From an uncultured Akkermansia sp. (GTDB taxonomy: Bacteria; Verrucomicrobiota; Verrucomicrobiia; Verrucomicrobiales; Akkermansiaceae), in assembly GCA_949296365.1 (NCBI GenBank), contig CASFPZ010000013.1, positions 1-50,309 of the forward strand: a stretch of DNA of 50,309 bases, written 5' to 3'. The translations under genes and the position numbers were made by a program. Positions 23,656 through 33,189 of this stretch are shown here, one piece after another. The notes under the pieces are model-generated. The model was given only the letters and a program-made list of their open reading frames with translations, made no database searches and was not told the DNA's origin. Numbering within the stretch: the first letter of the stretch is position 1; the number at the start of each line of letters is the position of its first letter.

Positions 23656-24663
23656 ATGAAAGATATCATCAGACCTATGAATTTATTAAAAATTGGCAAT
23701 GTTTGTTTGTTGTTGGCGGCGGCGGGAATGTTGTGGACTGAGCAAGTTGTAGCTGGGGAACAAGGTTCAAATGTTGTAGAAAAAAACTCCAAGCCATATG
23801 AGGGCGATTGGTATAAACTCTTCCCGGACATGGCGGATGCCGGAAAGGAACGCTTGGCTTATGCTGGACATGTGACGGATGTTGAATGCCCGAAATTTCA
23901 GGTGTTTTATCCCAAAGGATGGAAGGCAAGCGATCGTCGCCCGGCATTGGTCGTCTTCCCCGGTGGGGGATATCAAGTCCTCAATTTGCGAGGTGAAGGT
24001 GCGATGGTGGCTGATTGGGCGAATCGACTGGGCATGGTGGCTGCCATTGTCAAATACCGAGTCAGTTCGCAATCTAATGTTGTCACGCGTTTCCCTGGCC
24101 CTTTGTTGGATGCCCGGCAGGCGATGCGCATTGTTCGCCGCGATGCTGCTAAGTTAGGCGTCCACCCGGGTAAGGTCGGGGTGATTGGTTTTTCGGCTGG
24201 AGGCAATGTCGCGGCGATGACGGCAACTATGTGGGAAGAACCTTTGGCGGGGGAACAGGCGAACGGAGAGGTGTCGACACGCCCTGATTTTGCCATGCTT
24301 ATTTATCCCGTAATTACTATGGAGGATGGGGTGACTCATTTGGGGAGCCGATACCAATTGTTCGGGAAAGAGGTAACTCAAGAACAAATCCAAAAGTATT
24401 CGACGGAAAAACGGGTAACGCCACAAACTCCACCCCTTTTCCTCATTCAGTCCAAAGATGATGCGGTGTCGTGTCGCAATTCTGAATTGATGGAGCAGGC
24501 CGCTACGGCCAACGGTGTTGAGGCAACGCGTATTCTTTACGAGAAGGGAGGACATGGCTATGGTATGGAAAAACGGAATAATCCAACTGACGCTTGGCCT
24601 CTGGAAGCTGAAAAATGGCTCCGTTCTCATGGGTGGACTCAAGAGACTCCCCCCCAGCGGTAA
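23656..24663 (+). CDS. Exported alpha/beta hydrolase (acetyl-xylan esterase / BD-FAE-like)
   Basis: The product is 335 residues from ATG 23,656 (23,677 is also possible). The first 35 residues hold a signal peptide (NLLKIGNVCLLLAAAGMLW...VVAG). The hydrolase domain has the oxyanion motif FPGGGYQVL and the nucleophile elbow GFSAGG, with the Ser near residue 180. The catalytic Asp is in QSKDD and the His in GGHGYGM. Related enzymes deacetylate or deesterify plant or host glycans, so a periplasmic carbohydrate-esterase role is likely. A truncated paralogue lies immediately upstream, so this was once a tandem pair. Confidence 0.88.
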   Translation: MKDIIRPMNLLKIGNVCLLLAAAGMLWTEQVVAGEQGSNVVEKNSKPYEGDWYKLFPDMADAGKERLAYAGHVTDVECPKFQVFYPKGWKASDRRPALVVFPGGGYQVLNLRGEGAMVADWANRLGMVAAIVKYRVSSQSNVVTRFPGPLLDARQAMRIVRRDAAKLGVHPGKVGVIGFSAGGNVAAMTATMWEEPLAGEQANGEVSTRPDFAMLIYPVITMEDGVTHLGSRYQLFGKEVTQEQIQKYSTEKRVTPQTPPLFLIQSKDDAVSCRNSELMEQAATANGVEATRILYEKGGHGYGMEKRNNPTDAWPLEAEKWLRSHGWTQETPPQR

Positions 24664-24752
24664 AGGGATCCGGGTGCCCCCCGATCTAGTGGGTTGAGTG
24701 AGCTGACTCTCTTCTCGTTAACAACGGTAGAGAAAAAGAACCGTTGGAAGCA

Positions 24753-25604
24753 CTAAATGAAAATTCCTTGGGCAACTCCGATTCTTAGGTGAGACTGGCG
24801 CCACTTCCGAGTGTTGACGGCCCGTTCGAATTCTTGGGAGGTTCGGCATTGGGTGAAAGCGTTTTCATAATTCAGGACACGGCGCATGTTTTTATCCAAA
24901 AAATCCATGGGGAAGATGCTGGGTTGGTTGCTCCAGTGGAAGACGGCACTGTCGACGATGAACAGGTTGCCGTCTTTATGAATGTAATTGGGAAATTTGA
25001 GATGAGGGTTTTCTTCAACGTAGACAGAGCGACCGATCCAGCGTTTTGAACGTAGAGGACTTCTCAAACGCCTGAGAAATTTGATCCATGCCGGGGCGTC
25101 TGAAAGGTTCTCGGCGTGGACCCATCGGCTGGATAATTGATCAACAGGATAAAAGTAGGAGTAAATAGAAGCAGCGCTGACGGCGGATTGCCCCATCCAC
25201 GAGTGGCGTAGGCGTACGACATCGGCAGCATCCCGCTCCAGGACTCCTAGCGCTTCGGAAAGGCGGTTCTGTAACTTTTCTGCTGTGGCCCCTCCCCATA
25301 CGGCGCAATCGTGTTCGACGACTAAGACGTAATCGACGTCCATGACTCTCTGGATTTGTTTGATGGCGCCGCCAAATCCTTCGTCTGCCGGGATAAGACA
25401 ACTTCTCGCGCCATAGCGCTGCGCAAGAGCTTCGTCTTCTTTCCGACCATTGATAAAAAACATACAGATTTCGTCAAAAAACTGGAGAAGACCTGTGCGT
25501 TCGTACGAGGCTAATGTTCGCGATAATGTTCGCGGAGCATTATCGCACAAAATAGCCAAACCAACGCGTTTGCCTTTAACCAAATAATTCTTGACTCCAT
25601 CCAT
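24753..25604 (-). CDS. Glycosyltransferase-like protein (GT-A type fold)
   Basis: The product is 283 residues. The layout suits a family 2-like nucleotide-sugar fold: RVGLAILCDNAPRTLSRTLASYERTG, then DEICMFFINGRKEDEALAQ, DEGFGGAIKQIQRVMDVDYVLVVEHDC with an acidic VEHDC where the DxD motif is expected, and a C-terminal FPNYIHKDGNLFIVDSAVFHWSNQPS. There is no membrane segment. The exact family is not identified and the acceptor is unknown. It is divergent from the lipoprotein gene and convergent with the esterase. Confidence 0.6.
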   Translation of the reverse strand: MDGVKNYLVKGKRVGLAILCDNAPRTLSRTLASYERTGLLQFFDEICMFFINGRKEDEALAQRYGARSCLIPADEGFGGAIKQIQRVMDVDYVLVVEHDCAVWGGATAEKLQNRLSEALGVLERDAADVVRLRHSWMGQSAVSAASIYSYFYPVDQLSSRWVHAENLSDAPAWIKFLRRLRSPLRSKRWIGRSVYVEENPHLKFPNYIHKDGNLFIVDSAVFHWSNQPSIFPMDFLDKNMRRVLNYENAFTQCRTSQEFERAVNTRKWRQSHLRIGVAQGIFI

Positions 25605-25728
25605 TGTCTGTATTTTAGTACATTACGTTTGTATAACAAGTCGTAATCAATGTGATTCTTAATTTTTTTCAACAAAAAGTTCACAAGTTTTGTCATTACA
25701 TTGTAAGAGCAAAATAAGAAATCCCAAG

Positions 25729-26619
25729 ATGAAACAGATTATTGCCAACATTACCCAACCCTTAAGAATAGTTGCGCCTGTGTGCGTTGGTATTCTGTTG
25801 TTTACTGGTTGCGTCCCCGATCCCTATTGGGACGACGATTATTTTTCAACCTCGTTTTCGTATTCTTCGGGCGGATACGGAGGGTATATGTACGACACTG
25901 CGGGATTCCCCATCTATGGATATTATGGAGGGCGCCCCGTATATGGGTATACTCCGGCTGGTAGCCCAATTTATTCCATTAATCTTCTTTATAGCGGCTG
26001 TTATGTCCCTTCGTGGGGGCCGGCGCCGCATTATCGCGGACCGCATCGGTGGCCTTCGGGAATTCGCAGGCTCGAACGTCCGCGTCCTCATTGGAACCAC
26101 GGCCGTATGCCGGTCTACAACCATAGGCGTCCTGACCGTCCTGTCAATAATCATCGACCTGTCCCTCCTAAAAATTGGCATGGTAACAGCCCTCGTCCTA
26201 ACAACCGCCCTGTCGTTCATCGGCCGAATGACAAGCGCCCCTCGTTCAACCACCGGCCCGGTGACAGACCTTCGTTAGGTAGGCCCTCTCCGAATCGCCC
26301 TAGCAATAGACCGTCGCTGGGTAGGCCGTCTTTTGATCACAAAAAGCCTCAACCGTTGCGCCCGTCTGTCATTCGCCCTGGCTCTGGCTCGCCTAACCTC
26401 AGTGTCAGTAATCGCCCGTCTCGCCCAAGTATGAATCCATCATCGCCGGGCCGTCCGTCGATGGGCCGCCCGCAGCTTGGTAGACCCTCGCCTTCTGGTC
26501 TACCATCGTCCCCGAGAAAACCTTCGATGTCTTCGCCGCCGAGGCGTCCTTCTGCTCCTTCTGGCTCCCCTTCGCGTCCATCATCCCCTCCCTCTCATCG
26601 CCTTCCAAAACCCGTTTAA
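25729..26619 (+). CDS. Arg/Pro/Ser-rich lipoprotein
   Basis: The product is 296 residues from ATG 25,729. Residues 1-25 form a lipoprotein signal with lipobox LFTGC (Cys near 25). Residues 30-85 are rich in Gly and Tyr (YSSGGYGGYMYDTAGFPIYGYYGGRPVYGY). The remaining two-thirds are low complexity with imperfect repeats such as RPSLGRPS, NRPS and SPGRPS. The cationic, disordered tail could bind acidic glycans, peptidoglycan or DNA at the envelope. No enzyme domain is seen. Confidence 0.8.
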   Translation: MKQIIANITQPLRIVAPVCVGILLFTGCVPDPYWDDDYFSTSFSYSSGGYGGYMYDTAGFPIYGYYGGRPVYGYTPAGSPIYSINLLYSGCYVPSWGPAPHYRGPHRWPSGIRRLERPRPHWNHGRMPVYNHRRPDRPVNNHRPVPPKNWHGNSPRPNNRPVVHRPNDKRPSFNHRPGDRPSLGRPSPNRPSNRPSLGRPSFDHKKPQPLRPSVIRPGSGSPNLSVSNRPSRPSMNPSSPGRPSMGRPQLGRPSPSGLPSSPRKPSMSSPPRRPSAPSGSPSRPSSPPSHRLPKPV

Positions 26620-26716
26620 TGGCGTCTCGTTATACGATCGTTCGTCAAAACTTCTGGCGATTACATACAAGAGGAAAAAAATTAGGGAATTTTGTTCTTT
26701 TCCCTGGACAATGCGG

Positions 26717-26744
26717 TGCGGCAGAGTATAGTCGCTCTGCCGCA
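26717..26744 (+). terminator. Perfect 10-bp hairpin between the lipoprotein gene and tRNA-Pro
   Basis: TGCGGCAGAG (26,717-26,726) pairs with CTCTGCCGCA (26,735-26,744) around an 8-base loop. It lacks a T tract. It probably ends the lipoprotein transcript about 100 bases downstream of its stop, just before the tRNA. Confidence 0.5.
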
Positions 26745-26748
26745 TTAG

Positions 26749-26825
<77 letters not shown>

Positions 26826-26851
26826 TTTGTTTTGTGATTGTTCTACAAAAC

Positions 26852-26883
26852 GCTCCCTTGAATCACACTGGGGAGCTTTTTTT
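26852..26883 (+). terminator. Intrinsic terminator of tRNA-Pro
   Basis: GCTCCC (26,852-26,857) pairs with GGGAGC (26,871-26,876), followed by seven T residues. It starts 27 bases after the tRNA. Confidence 0.9.
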
Positions 26884-27208
26884 GTGCGCTTGTGGCTATT
26901 GCAAGTCTTTTTAATTAGGTCAAAAGGTGATTTTGCTATGGTTGTTGAGGGTTGGAAGGCTAGTCGAACGTGGAAGCTTGTTAGCGATTATTTGCAAAAG
27001 AAAACGAAGACGAGCTTCAATTAGGGGTGTTGGTCGTTAAGGCTTTGGATACGAAACAGTAATGAAATACGTTTTTAGACTTGATAGAAAGCGGTAAATG
27101 CGGTAAAACCCATTTTACATTGCTTGTGCTAGATTGCATCTGTCAATCGTTCTTGGCGTCAAGGCGTTAAGAGGTAAACAACGACAATCAAACAATTTTT
27201 AGACGTAT
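26884..27208. other. Intergenic region upstream of the polysaccharide cluster
   Basis: I see no convincing gene in these roughly 325 bases; a 65-codon frame at 26,827-27,024 overlaps the tRNA terminator. The stretch holds a tandem 'GCGGTAAA' pair at 27,091-27,108 and the possible promoter at 27,081-27,109. Confidence 0.45.
27081..27109 (+). promoter_or_regulatory. Putative promoter of the rfb/polysaccharide operon
   Basis: TTGATA (27,081-27,086) and TAAAAC (27,104-27,109) are separated by 17 bases, about 100 bases before rfbB. The match is moderate (5/6 and 4/6). The -10 lies in a direct repeat of GCGGTAAA. Confidence 0.3.
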
Positions 27209-28297
27209 ATGGATTGTGACGGCATCTTTAAGTCTGGCAAAAAGATTATGGTGACTGGCGGAGCTGGTTTTATCGGATCAGCTCTGGTGCGGATGCTGAT
27301 CCGTGAAACTCATTGCCAAGTGCTTAATGTGGACAAATTGACTTATGCTGGCAATTTGTCGTCTCTGCGCGAGGTCGACTCTTGCGATCGCTATGCTTTT
27401 TTGCAAGCTGATATTGCTGACGAAGTAGCGATAACCAAAGCTTTTGAGGAGTTCCAACCCGACGGGGTGATGAATCTGGCGGCAGAGTCGCATGTGGATC
27501 GATCGATCGACGGTGCTAAACCATTCATGACGACGAATATCCTTGGAACTTATACGATGCTGGAATGTGCCCGTCAGTATTGGGAAACGCTGAATGCAGA
27601 TAGAAAAGCGGACTTCCGGTTTCTGCACATTTCGACGGACGAGGTATTCGGAAGTTTGCCAGACCGAGAAGCCTTCTTTACCGAGTCGACTCCCTATGAC
27701 CCTCGTTCTCCCTATTCAGCAAGCAAGGCCTCTGGCGATCACTTGGTTCGCGCGTGGCACCACACTTACGGGTTGCCGACTTTATTGACGAATTGTTCGA
27801 ACAACTATGGCCCGTATCACTTCCCAGAAAAACTGATCCCTTTAGTTATCCTCAATGCGCTGGATGGCAAACCGTTGCCGATTTATGGTAAGGGAGATAA
27901 TATTCGCGACTGGTTGTATGTGGACGATCATGTCCGGGCTTTAATGCTCGTGTTGGCGCACGGGCACGTCGGAGAATCGTATAACGTGGGCGGACACAAC
28001 GAACGAACGAATCTCGAAGTCGTGCAGACGGTTTGTTCGATTCTGGACGAATTGCAGCCACGAGCCGATGGAGCCTCTTATGCTAGGCAAATTGTGCATG
28101 TGGCTGATAGACCTGGGCATGACCAGCGTTACGCAATTGATCCATCCAAGTTGGTTGGTGAGTTAGGATGGAGGGCCCAAGAGGATTTCGAAAGCGGCAT
28201 CCGCAAGACGGTGGCCTGGTATTTGGAGAATGAATGGTGGTGGGGGCCGATTCGCTCGGGGAAATACGCAGGTGAACGTCTGGGAATAGTTAAATAA
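27209..28297 (+). CDS. rfbB: dTDP-glucose 4,6-dehydratase
   Basis: RfbB carries out the second step of dTDP-L-rhamnose synthesis, making dTDP-4-keto-6-deoxyglucose with bound NAD. The product is 362 residues from ATG 27,209. An internal ATG at 27,248 ([11 protein letters not shown]) would drop 13 residues. The motifs are [30 protein letters not shown] (catalytic Asp/Glu) and [10 protein letters not shown] (Tyr-x3-Lys). The C-terminus has the [11 protein letters not shown] block. It is the first gene of the cluster and rfbA follows 37 bases later. Confidence 0.95.
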   Translation: MDCDGIFKSGKKIMVTGGAGFIGSALVRMLIRETHCQVLNVDKLTYAGNLSSLREVDSCDRYAFLQADIADEVAITKAFEEFQPDGVMNLAAESHVDRSIDGAKPFMTTNILGTYTMLECARQYWETLNADRKADFRFLHISTDEVFGSLPDREAFFTESTPYDPRSPYSASKASGDHLVRAWHHTYGLPTLLTNCSNNYGPYHFPEKLIPLVILNALDGKPLPIYGKGDNIRDWLYVDDHVRALMLVLAHGHVGESYNVGGHNERTNLEVVQTVCSILDELQPRADGASYARQIVHVADRPGHDQRYAIDPSKLVGELGWRAQEDFESGIRKTVAWYLENEWWWGPIRSGKYAGERLGIVK

Positions 28298-28334
28298 CTG
28301 GTTGGTCAATTCGTCCAGATTTCTATAGTTTTTT

Positions 28335-29246
28335 ATGATCGATTCTCTTTCTCGCTCGTCAGCGACGTTGTCCTCCCGCAAAGGCATTATCTTGGCGGGC
28401 GGTTCGGGCACGCGTCTGCACCCAATTACATCTGTTGTTTGCAAGCAACTCCTGCCTGTCTACGACAAGCCCATGATTTACTACCCGCTGACAACCCTCA
28501 TGCTGGCAGGTATCCGTGATATTTTGATCATTTCCACTCCAGAGAGTACTCCGTTGTTTCAGCGGTTGTTTGGCGACGGCTCTCAGCTCGGCCTGAATAT
28601 TTCGTACGTCGTGCAGGAAACTCCCAACGGTCTCGCACAAGCCTTTGTCTTGGGTAAAGAGTTCATCGGCAATTCCCCCGTCTGCTTGGTCTTGGGCGAC
28701 AACATATTCTACAGCAGTGGGTTCCCCAAACTCCTGCGAGAAGCTAACCGCTCGCGAGAGGCCACTGTGTTCGCCTACCGGGTTGGCAACCCCAAAGATT
28801 ACGGCGTCGTCGAATTCGATGCCGCCGGCAAGGCTATCTCAATCGAAGAAAAACCTGCCAAACCCAAGTCCCGGTACGCCGTGGTCGGCCTCTACTTCTA
28901 CAACAACGATGTCGTCCAAATCGCTGAAAACCTTCGCCCCTCGGCTCGCGGCGAATACGAGATTACAGACGTCAACCGCGTCTACATGGAGCGTGGTGAG
29001 CTGAACGTCTTGACGATGGGTCGCGGGTTCGCCTGGCTCGATACAGGCAATTGCGATGCCCTCGCCGACGCCACTTCGTTCGTCAAAACCTTGCAGGACC
29101 GCCAGGGCGTCAAAATCGCTTGTCCAGAAGAAATCGCCTGGAAGAAAGGCCTGATCTCTCGCGAACAGTTTATTGTGTTGGCCGAGCGCATGGCCAAATC
29201 GTCTTATGGCGCATATTTGAAAGGGGTGTTGGAAGAAGAGGCGTAA
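28335..29246 (+). CDS. rfbA: Glucose-1-phosphate thymidylyltransferase
   Basis: RfbA joins glucose-1-phosphate and dTTP to make dTDP-glucose, the first step to dTDP-L-rhamnose. The product is 303 residues. The nucleotidyl-transfer signature is [16 protein letters not shown] near residue 18, with [16 protein letters not shown] after it. [11 protein letters not shown] carries the metal-binding Asp, and [11 protein letters not shown] and [13 protein letters not shown] are also typical. The N-terminus is about 15 residues longer than usual, so a slightly later start is possible. Confidence 0.95.
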   Translation: MIDSLSRSSATLSSRKGIILAGGSGTRLHPITSVVCKQLLPVYDKPMIYYPLTTLMLAGIRDILIISTPESTPLFQRLFGDGSQLGLNISYVVQETPNGLAQAFVLGKEFIGNSPVCLVLGDNIFYSSGFPKLLREANRSREATVFAYRVGNPKDYGVVEFDAAGKAISIEEKPAKPKSRYAVVGLYFYNNDVVQIAENLRPSARGEYEITDVNRVYMERGELNVLTMGRGFAWLDTGNCDALADATSFVKTLQDRQGVKIACPEEIAWKKGLISREQFIVLAERMAKSSYGAYLKGVLEEEA

Positions 29247-29294
29247 CTTCTCCCTCCCCCCTGGCGTAAGCCCCTCCGTTTTTTCGACTCTCTC

Positions 29295-30248
29295 ATGCCG
29301 CGTCATCTCCCCATATGTGTTCTCTGCGACGATGGTTATGCCATGCATTGTGGGGCGATGTTGGCCTCGCTGCTCACTCATTGCGGGGATGATGTAGAAG
29401 TCGAGGTCCATATTTTGGACGATGGGGTGTCGTCGGCCAACCGCGAACGCCTGGCCTCTCTCTCATCGATCTGTCCGTTTCGCCTGAGTTTCCACTCGTT
29501 GTCAGCCTTGCCGGTACCGCTGGGCCCCGCTACGAAGGATTGGCCGTTGACCCTGTATCAGCGCTTGCGTTTGCCCTCTCTTCTGCCGGATCTTGACCGT
29601 GTGTTGTTGCTTGATGCGGATATGATTGTCTTGGAAGACTTGGCCGAGGTATTCGAAACCCCATTGAACGGCGCCTGGCTGGCTGCTGTGCCGGACGCTC
29701 GCTCGCTACACAATCGACAACGCCTGAATCTTAAAACGGAATATGTTAATTTCGGCCTGCAAGTCATTGACCTGAAAGCCTTGCGCGAATACCAAGCCGA
29801 AAATCTCCTGTTGCAAACGCTGGAACAACGCTGCAACGACCTGAAATACATGGATCAGGACGTCTTGAACATTGCCTTGGCGGGCCATATTGCCATCTTG
29901 CCGCTGCGCTGGAATTCCCAGTTCATCGACGATCGCTATTCGTCGCGCCAGACGGAACATTTCAAACACCCGGCTGTCATTCATTACGTGACAAACGAGA
30001 AACCCTGGTTGCCCCTCTCCTCCATCCCTAGGCGCGACTATTACCGCCACTACCTGGCCATGACCCCCTGGTTCGACGAGTGGAAACAACAAGTCTCCCG
30101 TGAACTCAAAACTTGGAAACCCTGGAAACGCTACCTCCGCCGTTTCTTTCGACAAGAATTCCAATTCCACCTGATAGATAAAGGCCGAGGCCGTTACGTC
30201 CGCATCTTGGGTATTACCTTCCTAAGAGATCAACAAGCTGAAAACTAA
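29295..30248 (+). CDS. Family 8 glycosyltransferase (LgtC-like)
   Basis: The product is 317 residues. The GT8 pattern is clear: ICVLCDDGYAMHCGAMLASLL at the N-terminus, LTLYQRLRLPSLLPDLDRVLLLDADMIVLEDL with the DxD motif DAD near residue 112, FGLQVIDLKALRE, and MDQDVLNIALAG. A His near residue 230 (PAVIHYVT) completes the metal site. GT8 enzymes of this type add galactose or glucose to lipooligosaccharide. The C-terminus is basic and aromatic, as in membrane-associated members. The stop overlaps the ATG of the next gene (TAATG). Confidence 0.9.
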   Translation: MPRHLPICVLCDDGYAMHCGAMLASLLTHCGDDVEVEVHILDDGVSSANRERLASLSSICPFRLSFHSLSALPVPLGPATKDWPLTLYQRLRLPSLLPDLDRVLLLDADMIVLEDLAEVFETPLNGAWLAAVPDARSLHNRQRLNLKTEYVNFGLQVIDLKALREYQAENLLLQTLEQRCNDLKYMDQDVLNIALAGHIAILPLRWNSQFIDDRYSSRQTEHFKHPAVIHYVTNEKPWLPLSSIPRRDYYRHYLAMTPWFDEWKQQVSRELKTWKPWKRYLRRFFRQEFQFHLIDKGRGRYVRILGITFLRDQQAEN

Positions 30249-32638
30249 TGACTAACGAACAAGAAATAACTCCCGCAAGTCAACCAGAAAAAAAGTATCG
30301 TTCTGCCTGGATTGACGTGGCACGAGTGATTGCGGCGTTTTTGATTATTTGTGTACATATTCCCAATTTCCCCAAATGGGTGTATGATTGGTCTCTTTTT
30401 GGCAGAACTCCTTTATTTTTTGTGCTAGCAGGATATTTTTGTAGTTTTGAACTTCCATATGGAAAAATGTTCCATAAAGTCATTTGGCTTTTTATACCGT
30501 TATTAATATGGAATATTATAGCGATTCTAACTGGATATGGTGATGCAATAGGTTTCTCTTTAAAATCTTTAACAGGAATTGGTGAATTCCATATTGCCCC
30601 TGCTGATGGTCCATTGTGGTTTTTATTTTATATTATTTTATTTACTCTTTGTGTTCCTTTTTTTAGGTTACTAAAAGAATATAAAATAATTGTTTTTTGT
30701 GTATTATGTATTTTTTGGTCAATTTTAGGCATTGCTGAAAGTGGAAGTCAAAATCTTTCTATTGAATTTTTCTTTAAAAATATTGTCTATTTTTATATAG
30801 GTTTGTGCCTGAGTTGTTTTAAAATTTGTCAAGTAGAAAATGAATTAATTGAACATAATAGATATATTGTTATTATTGTTTTGGCCTTGATTGTATCATG
30901 GTATAGTGGAACGGCAGTAGCATGGTACAATAATATAGTTTCTATATTTTCGTGTTTATTAGGAGCAAGTGCAATTATATCAGTTGCTGCTTTTATTGAT
31001 CGACAATGGCCTAAAATTTCACATTTCTTATCTCAATATGTAGCACCATCTTGTTTTTTTATTTTTGCATTTCATTCTCTTTTTATTCATTTTTTACAAT
31101 TAAAAGAACCTCAAATAATAAAGAGTAATGTTGTTTATATTGTTCCGATTTTAATAGTTTTTATTTCAGCGTTATTCTATAATTTATTTAATAAATACTG
31201 TCCTCTTGTTTTATGCCTGATTGCTCATAAACAACCTAAATGGAAAGGTCAGAGTGGTGGTTTATCTAAAATAAAGGATGTAGTATGGAGTTTTGTAGCT
31301 GTTGGTTTTTGTGGATTTGTATTTTTTTCAACGAATCAATCTTCTCAACAATGTTATAATGATATTTTTAGCAAAAAACAAAATAATATAGTTTATTTGT
31401 CGGCAGAGAAAATGAATCAGATTCCAATTGTTAATAATGAATTGGAAAAAAATTTCATATTGTCTTTGGAAAAAGAGTGTGATATATTTCAATTTTCTGT
31501 CAAAGCTAATAAATATGTACGTATAATTATTCAATATGATATCATAGAGAATAATAAATTTGATGAAGTAAATAAATTTGATGGCATGGAATTATGTTTT
31601 TTTCTATATTCTCCACGTAGAGGGATTAAAACATATTCTTTACGATTCCCAATCAAAGAAGAAAAGATTTTTGTTCGAGTTAAAATGAGGATTGAGTGTC
31701 CGGATCAGGATACGAAGATTGTTTTTATGGATCCGATTCCTGAACTAGTAAACAGTGATAGAGTGATGTACTTAACTGAAGAGGTTTCTCAATTTCCAGA
31801 ACATCTGGAGATGAGCGAAGTCCCTGTGTTGACAGATGAAATATCTAATATGAAGGTTTTAGAAAAATTAGGGAATGGATTAAAATTAGAATCATTAACG
31901 AATGATCCTCTGATTGTATTACCAGGTACGATTCGTACGGATGCTGACGGTATGGCGCGTCTTGCTATGGATTGGGAGTCATCAAAGGAAACCTCGGCAG
32001 AATTGTACTATGGGGAACATAATGCTTTTGGGGAATCGAGAAAGGTGACGATGCCATCTCGTCAGGGAAGAAACCGTATGTTTGTTAGAATGATCGGGAA
32101 ACCGCATACCGAGTACAACATCCGTTGGGATCCTGCTATTGAAGCTGGCGTGACGACGACTCTACATTCGATTCGTCAAGTGAAAGAGGGAGAATGGAAT
32201 TACGAAACAGTTTCGGAATTCCCTAAAGAAGAAGTTGGACAAGCGTTTACCGTGGATGAACAGCGAATTTCCGGAACGCGAATTGTTACCCGGGATTCGG
32301 ATCGACTTCAAGTGGAGTCGCAGACGAATGATCCCATTCTTCCGTTGAATCCAGTCATCAAAATGGACGAATCGGGTAAAGTGCGAATGGCAATCGATTG
32401 GAACTCTAGTCGGAAGGGGACGGCGGAATTATTTTACCAGAGTCGGAACGACAAGAAAGCGCTCAAGGTGGTGTTTCATGCTTTGACCGAGCGGCATACG
32501 GCGATTGTGACGTTAGAAGGCGAGCCGGGGGAAGAGTATGAGTTACGCCTAGACCCGACAACGGAACCGGGAGTAACGACGACGATTTACAGCATGGGTA
32601 TTTTAAAACCTAAAATTTTAGACAATCAACAACCATGA
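30248..32638 (+). CDS. Acyltransferase-3 family membrane protein with a duplicated C-terminal module
   Basis: The product is 796 residues. Residues 15-345 are an acyltransferase-3 domain: YRSAWIDVARVIAAFLIICVHIP carries the His of the active site, and GRTPLFFVLAGYFC and about ten membrane segments follow. Such proteins O-acetylate surface glycans. A membrane segment near 350-370 leads to an extracytoplasmic region. Two copies of a beta-rich module lie at about 545-650 and 685-790 (LKLESLTNDPL and LQVESQTNDPI, AMDWESS and AIDWNSS, PGVTTT in both). The first two-thirds of the gene are very AT-rich, while from about 31,950 the composition returns to that of the flanks. A paralogue lies at 38,776. 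Confidence 0.88.
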   Translation: MTNEQEITPASQPEKKYRSAWIDVARVIAAFLIICVHIPNFPKWVYDWSLFGRTPLFFVLAGYFCSFELPYGKMFHKVIWLFIPLLIWNIIAILTGYGDAIGFSLKSLTGIGEFHIAPADGPLWFLFYIILFTLCVPFFRLLKEYKIIVFCVLCIFWSILGIAESGSQNLSIEFFFKNIVYFYIGLCLSCFKICQVENELIEHNRYIVIIVLALIVSWYSGTAVAWYNNIVSIFSCLLGASAIISVAAFIDRQWPKISHFLSQYVAPSCFFIFAFHSLFIHFLQLKEPQIIKSNVVYIVPILIVFISALFYNLFNKYCPLVLCLIAHKQPKWKGQSGGLSKIKDVVWSFVAVGFCGFVFFSTNQSSQQCYNDIFSKKQNNIVYLSAEKMNQIPIVNNELEKNFILSLEKECDIFQFSVKANKYVRIIIQYDIIENNKFDEVNKFDGMELCFFLYSPRRGIKTYSLRFPIKEEKIFVRVKMRIECPDQDTKIVFMDPIPELVNSDRVMYLTEEVSQFPEHLEMSEVPVLTDEISNMKVLEKLGNGLKLESLTNDPLIVLPGTIRTDADGMARLAMDWESSKETSAELYYGEHNAFGESRKVTMPSRQGRNRMFVRMIGKPHTEYNIRWDPAIEAGVTTTLHSIRQVKEGEWNYETVSEFPKEEVGQAFTVDEQRISGTRIVTRDSDRLQVESQTNDPILPLNPVIKMDESGKVRMAIDWNSSRKGTAELFYQSRNDKKALKVVFHALTERHTAIVTLEGEPGEEYELRLDPTTEPGVTTTIYSMGILKPKILDNQQP

Positions 32639-33189
32639 TGACGATAGAACAGACATCAATCGAAGGGCTTTGTCTCCTTCATCCGCAGGTGTTTCAGGAT
32701 AACCGCGGGTATTTCTTCGAGTCTTACAATCGTGCGGAATTCGAACGTTTGGGGCTACATTACGATTTCGTGCAAGACAACCAGTCGTTTTCGACCTATG
32801 GGACGATTCGTGGTCTTCATTTTCAGAAAGGCGAACATGCACAGGCCAAATTAGTTCGTGTGTTGCAGGGACGCGTCCTGGATGTAGCGGTCGATTTGCG
32901 GTTGGGTTCTCCTACGTTTGGCAAGTGGGTGTCTGTGGAATTGACGGATGAAAATAAGACGATGTTCATGATTCCGAGAGGGTTTGCGCACGGGTTTTCG
33001 GTGTTGAGCGAGACGGCGGTGTTTGCTTACAAATGCGACAATGGGTACTGCCGCGAGAGTGAGGGGGGCATCCTTTTCAATGATCCGGAGTTGGCGATCG
33101 ACTGGTGTGTCGAATCTGGAAAAGAAGTCGTATCGGCCAAGGATTTGCTTCATCCAACCTTCAACCAATATTGCCAGACATGTATCTAA
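32635..33189 (+). CDS. rfbC: dTDP-4-dehydrorhamnose 3,5-epimerase
   Basis: RfbC epimerises C3 and C5 of dTDP-4-keto-6-deoxyglucose. The product is 184 residues. The cupin motifs are DNRGYFFESYN, FVQDNQSFSTYGTIRGLHFQKG with the catalytic His in RGLHFQ, VAVDLRLGSPTFGKW, and MIPRGFAHGFSVLSETAVFAYKCD. NDPELAIDW is the usual C-terminal signature. The start overlaps the stop of the acyltransferase gene, and ATG 32,638 is an alternative. Confidence 0.95.
   Translation: MMTIEQTSIEGLCLLHPQVFQDNRGYFFESYNRAEFERLGLHYDFVQDNQSFSTYGTIRGLHFQKGEHAQAKLVRVLQGRVLDVAVDLRLGSPTFGKWVSVELTDENKTMFMIPRGFAHGFSVLSETAVFAYKCDNGYCRESEGGILFNDPELAIDWCVESGKEVVSAKDLLHPTFNQYCQTCI

Noticed and set aside
26827..27024. Open frame of 65 codons after tRNA-Pro
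   Set aside because: It starts inside the tRNA terminator region and shows no protein pattern.
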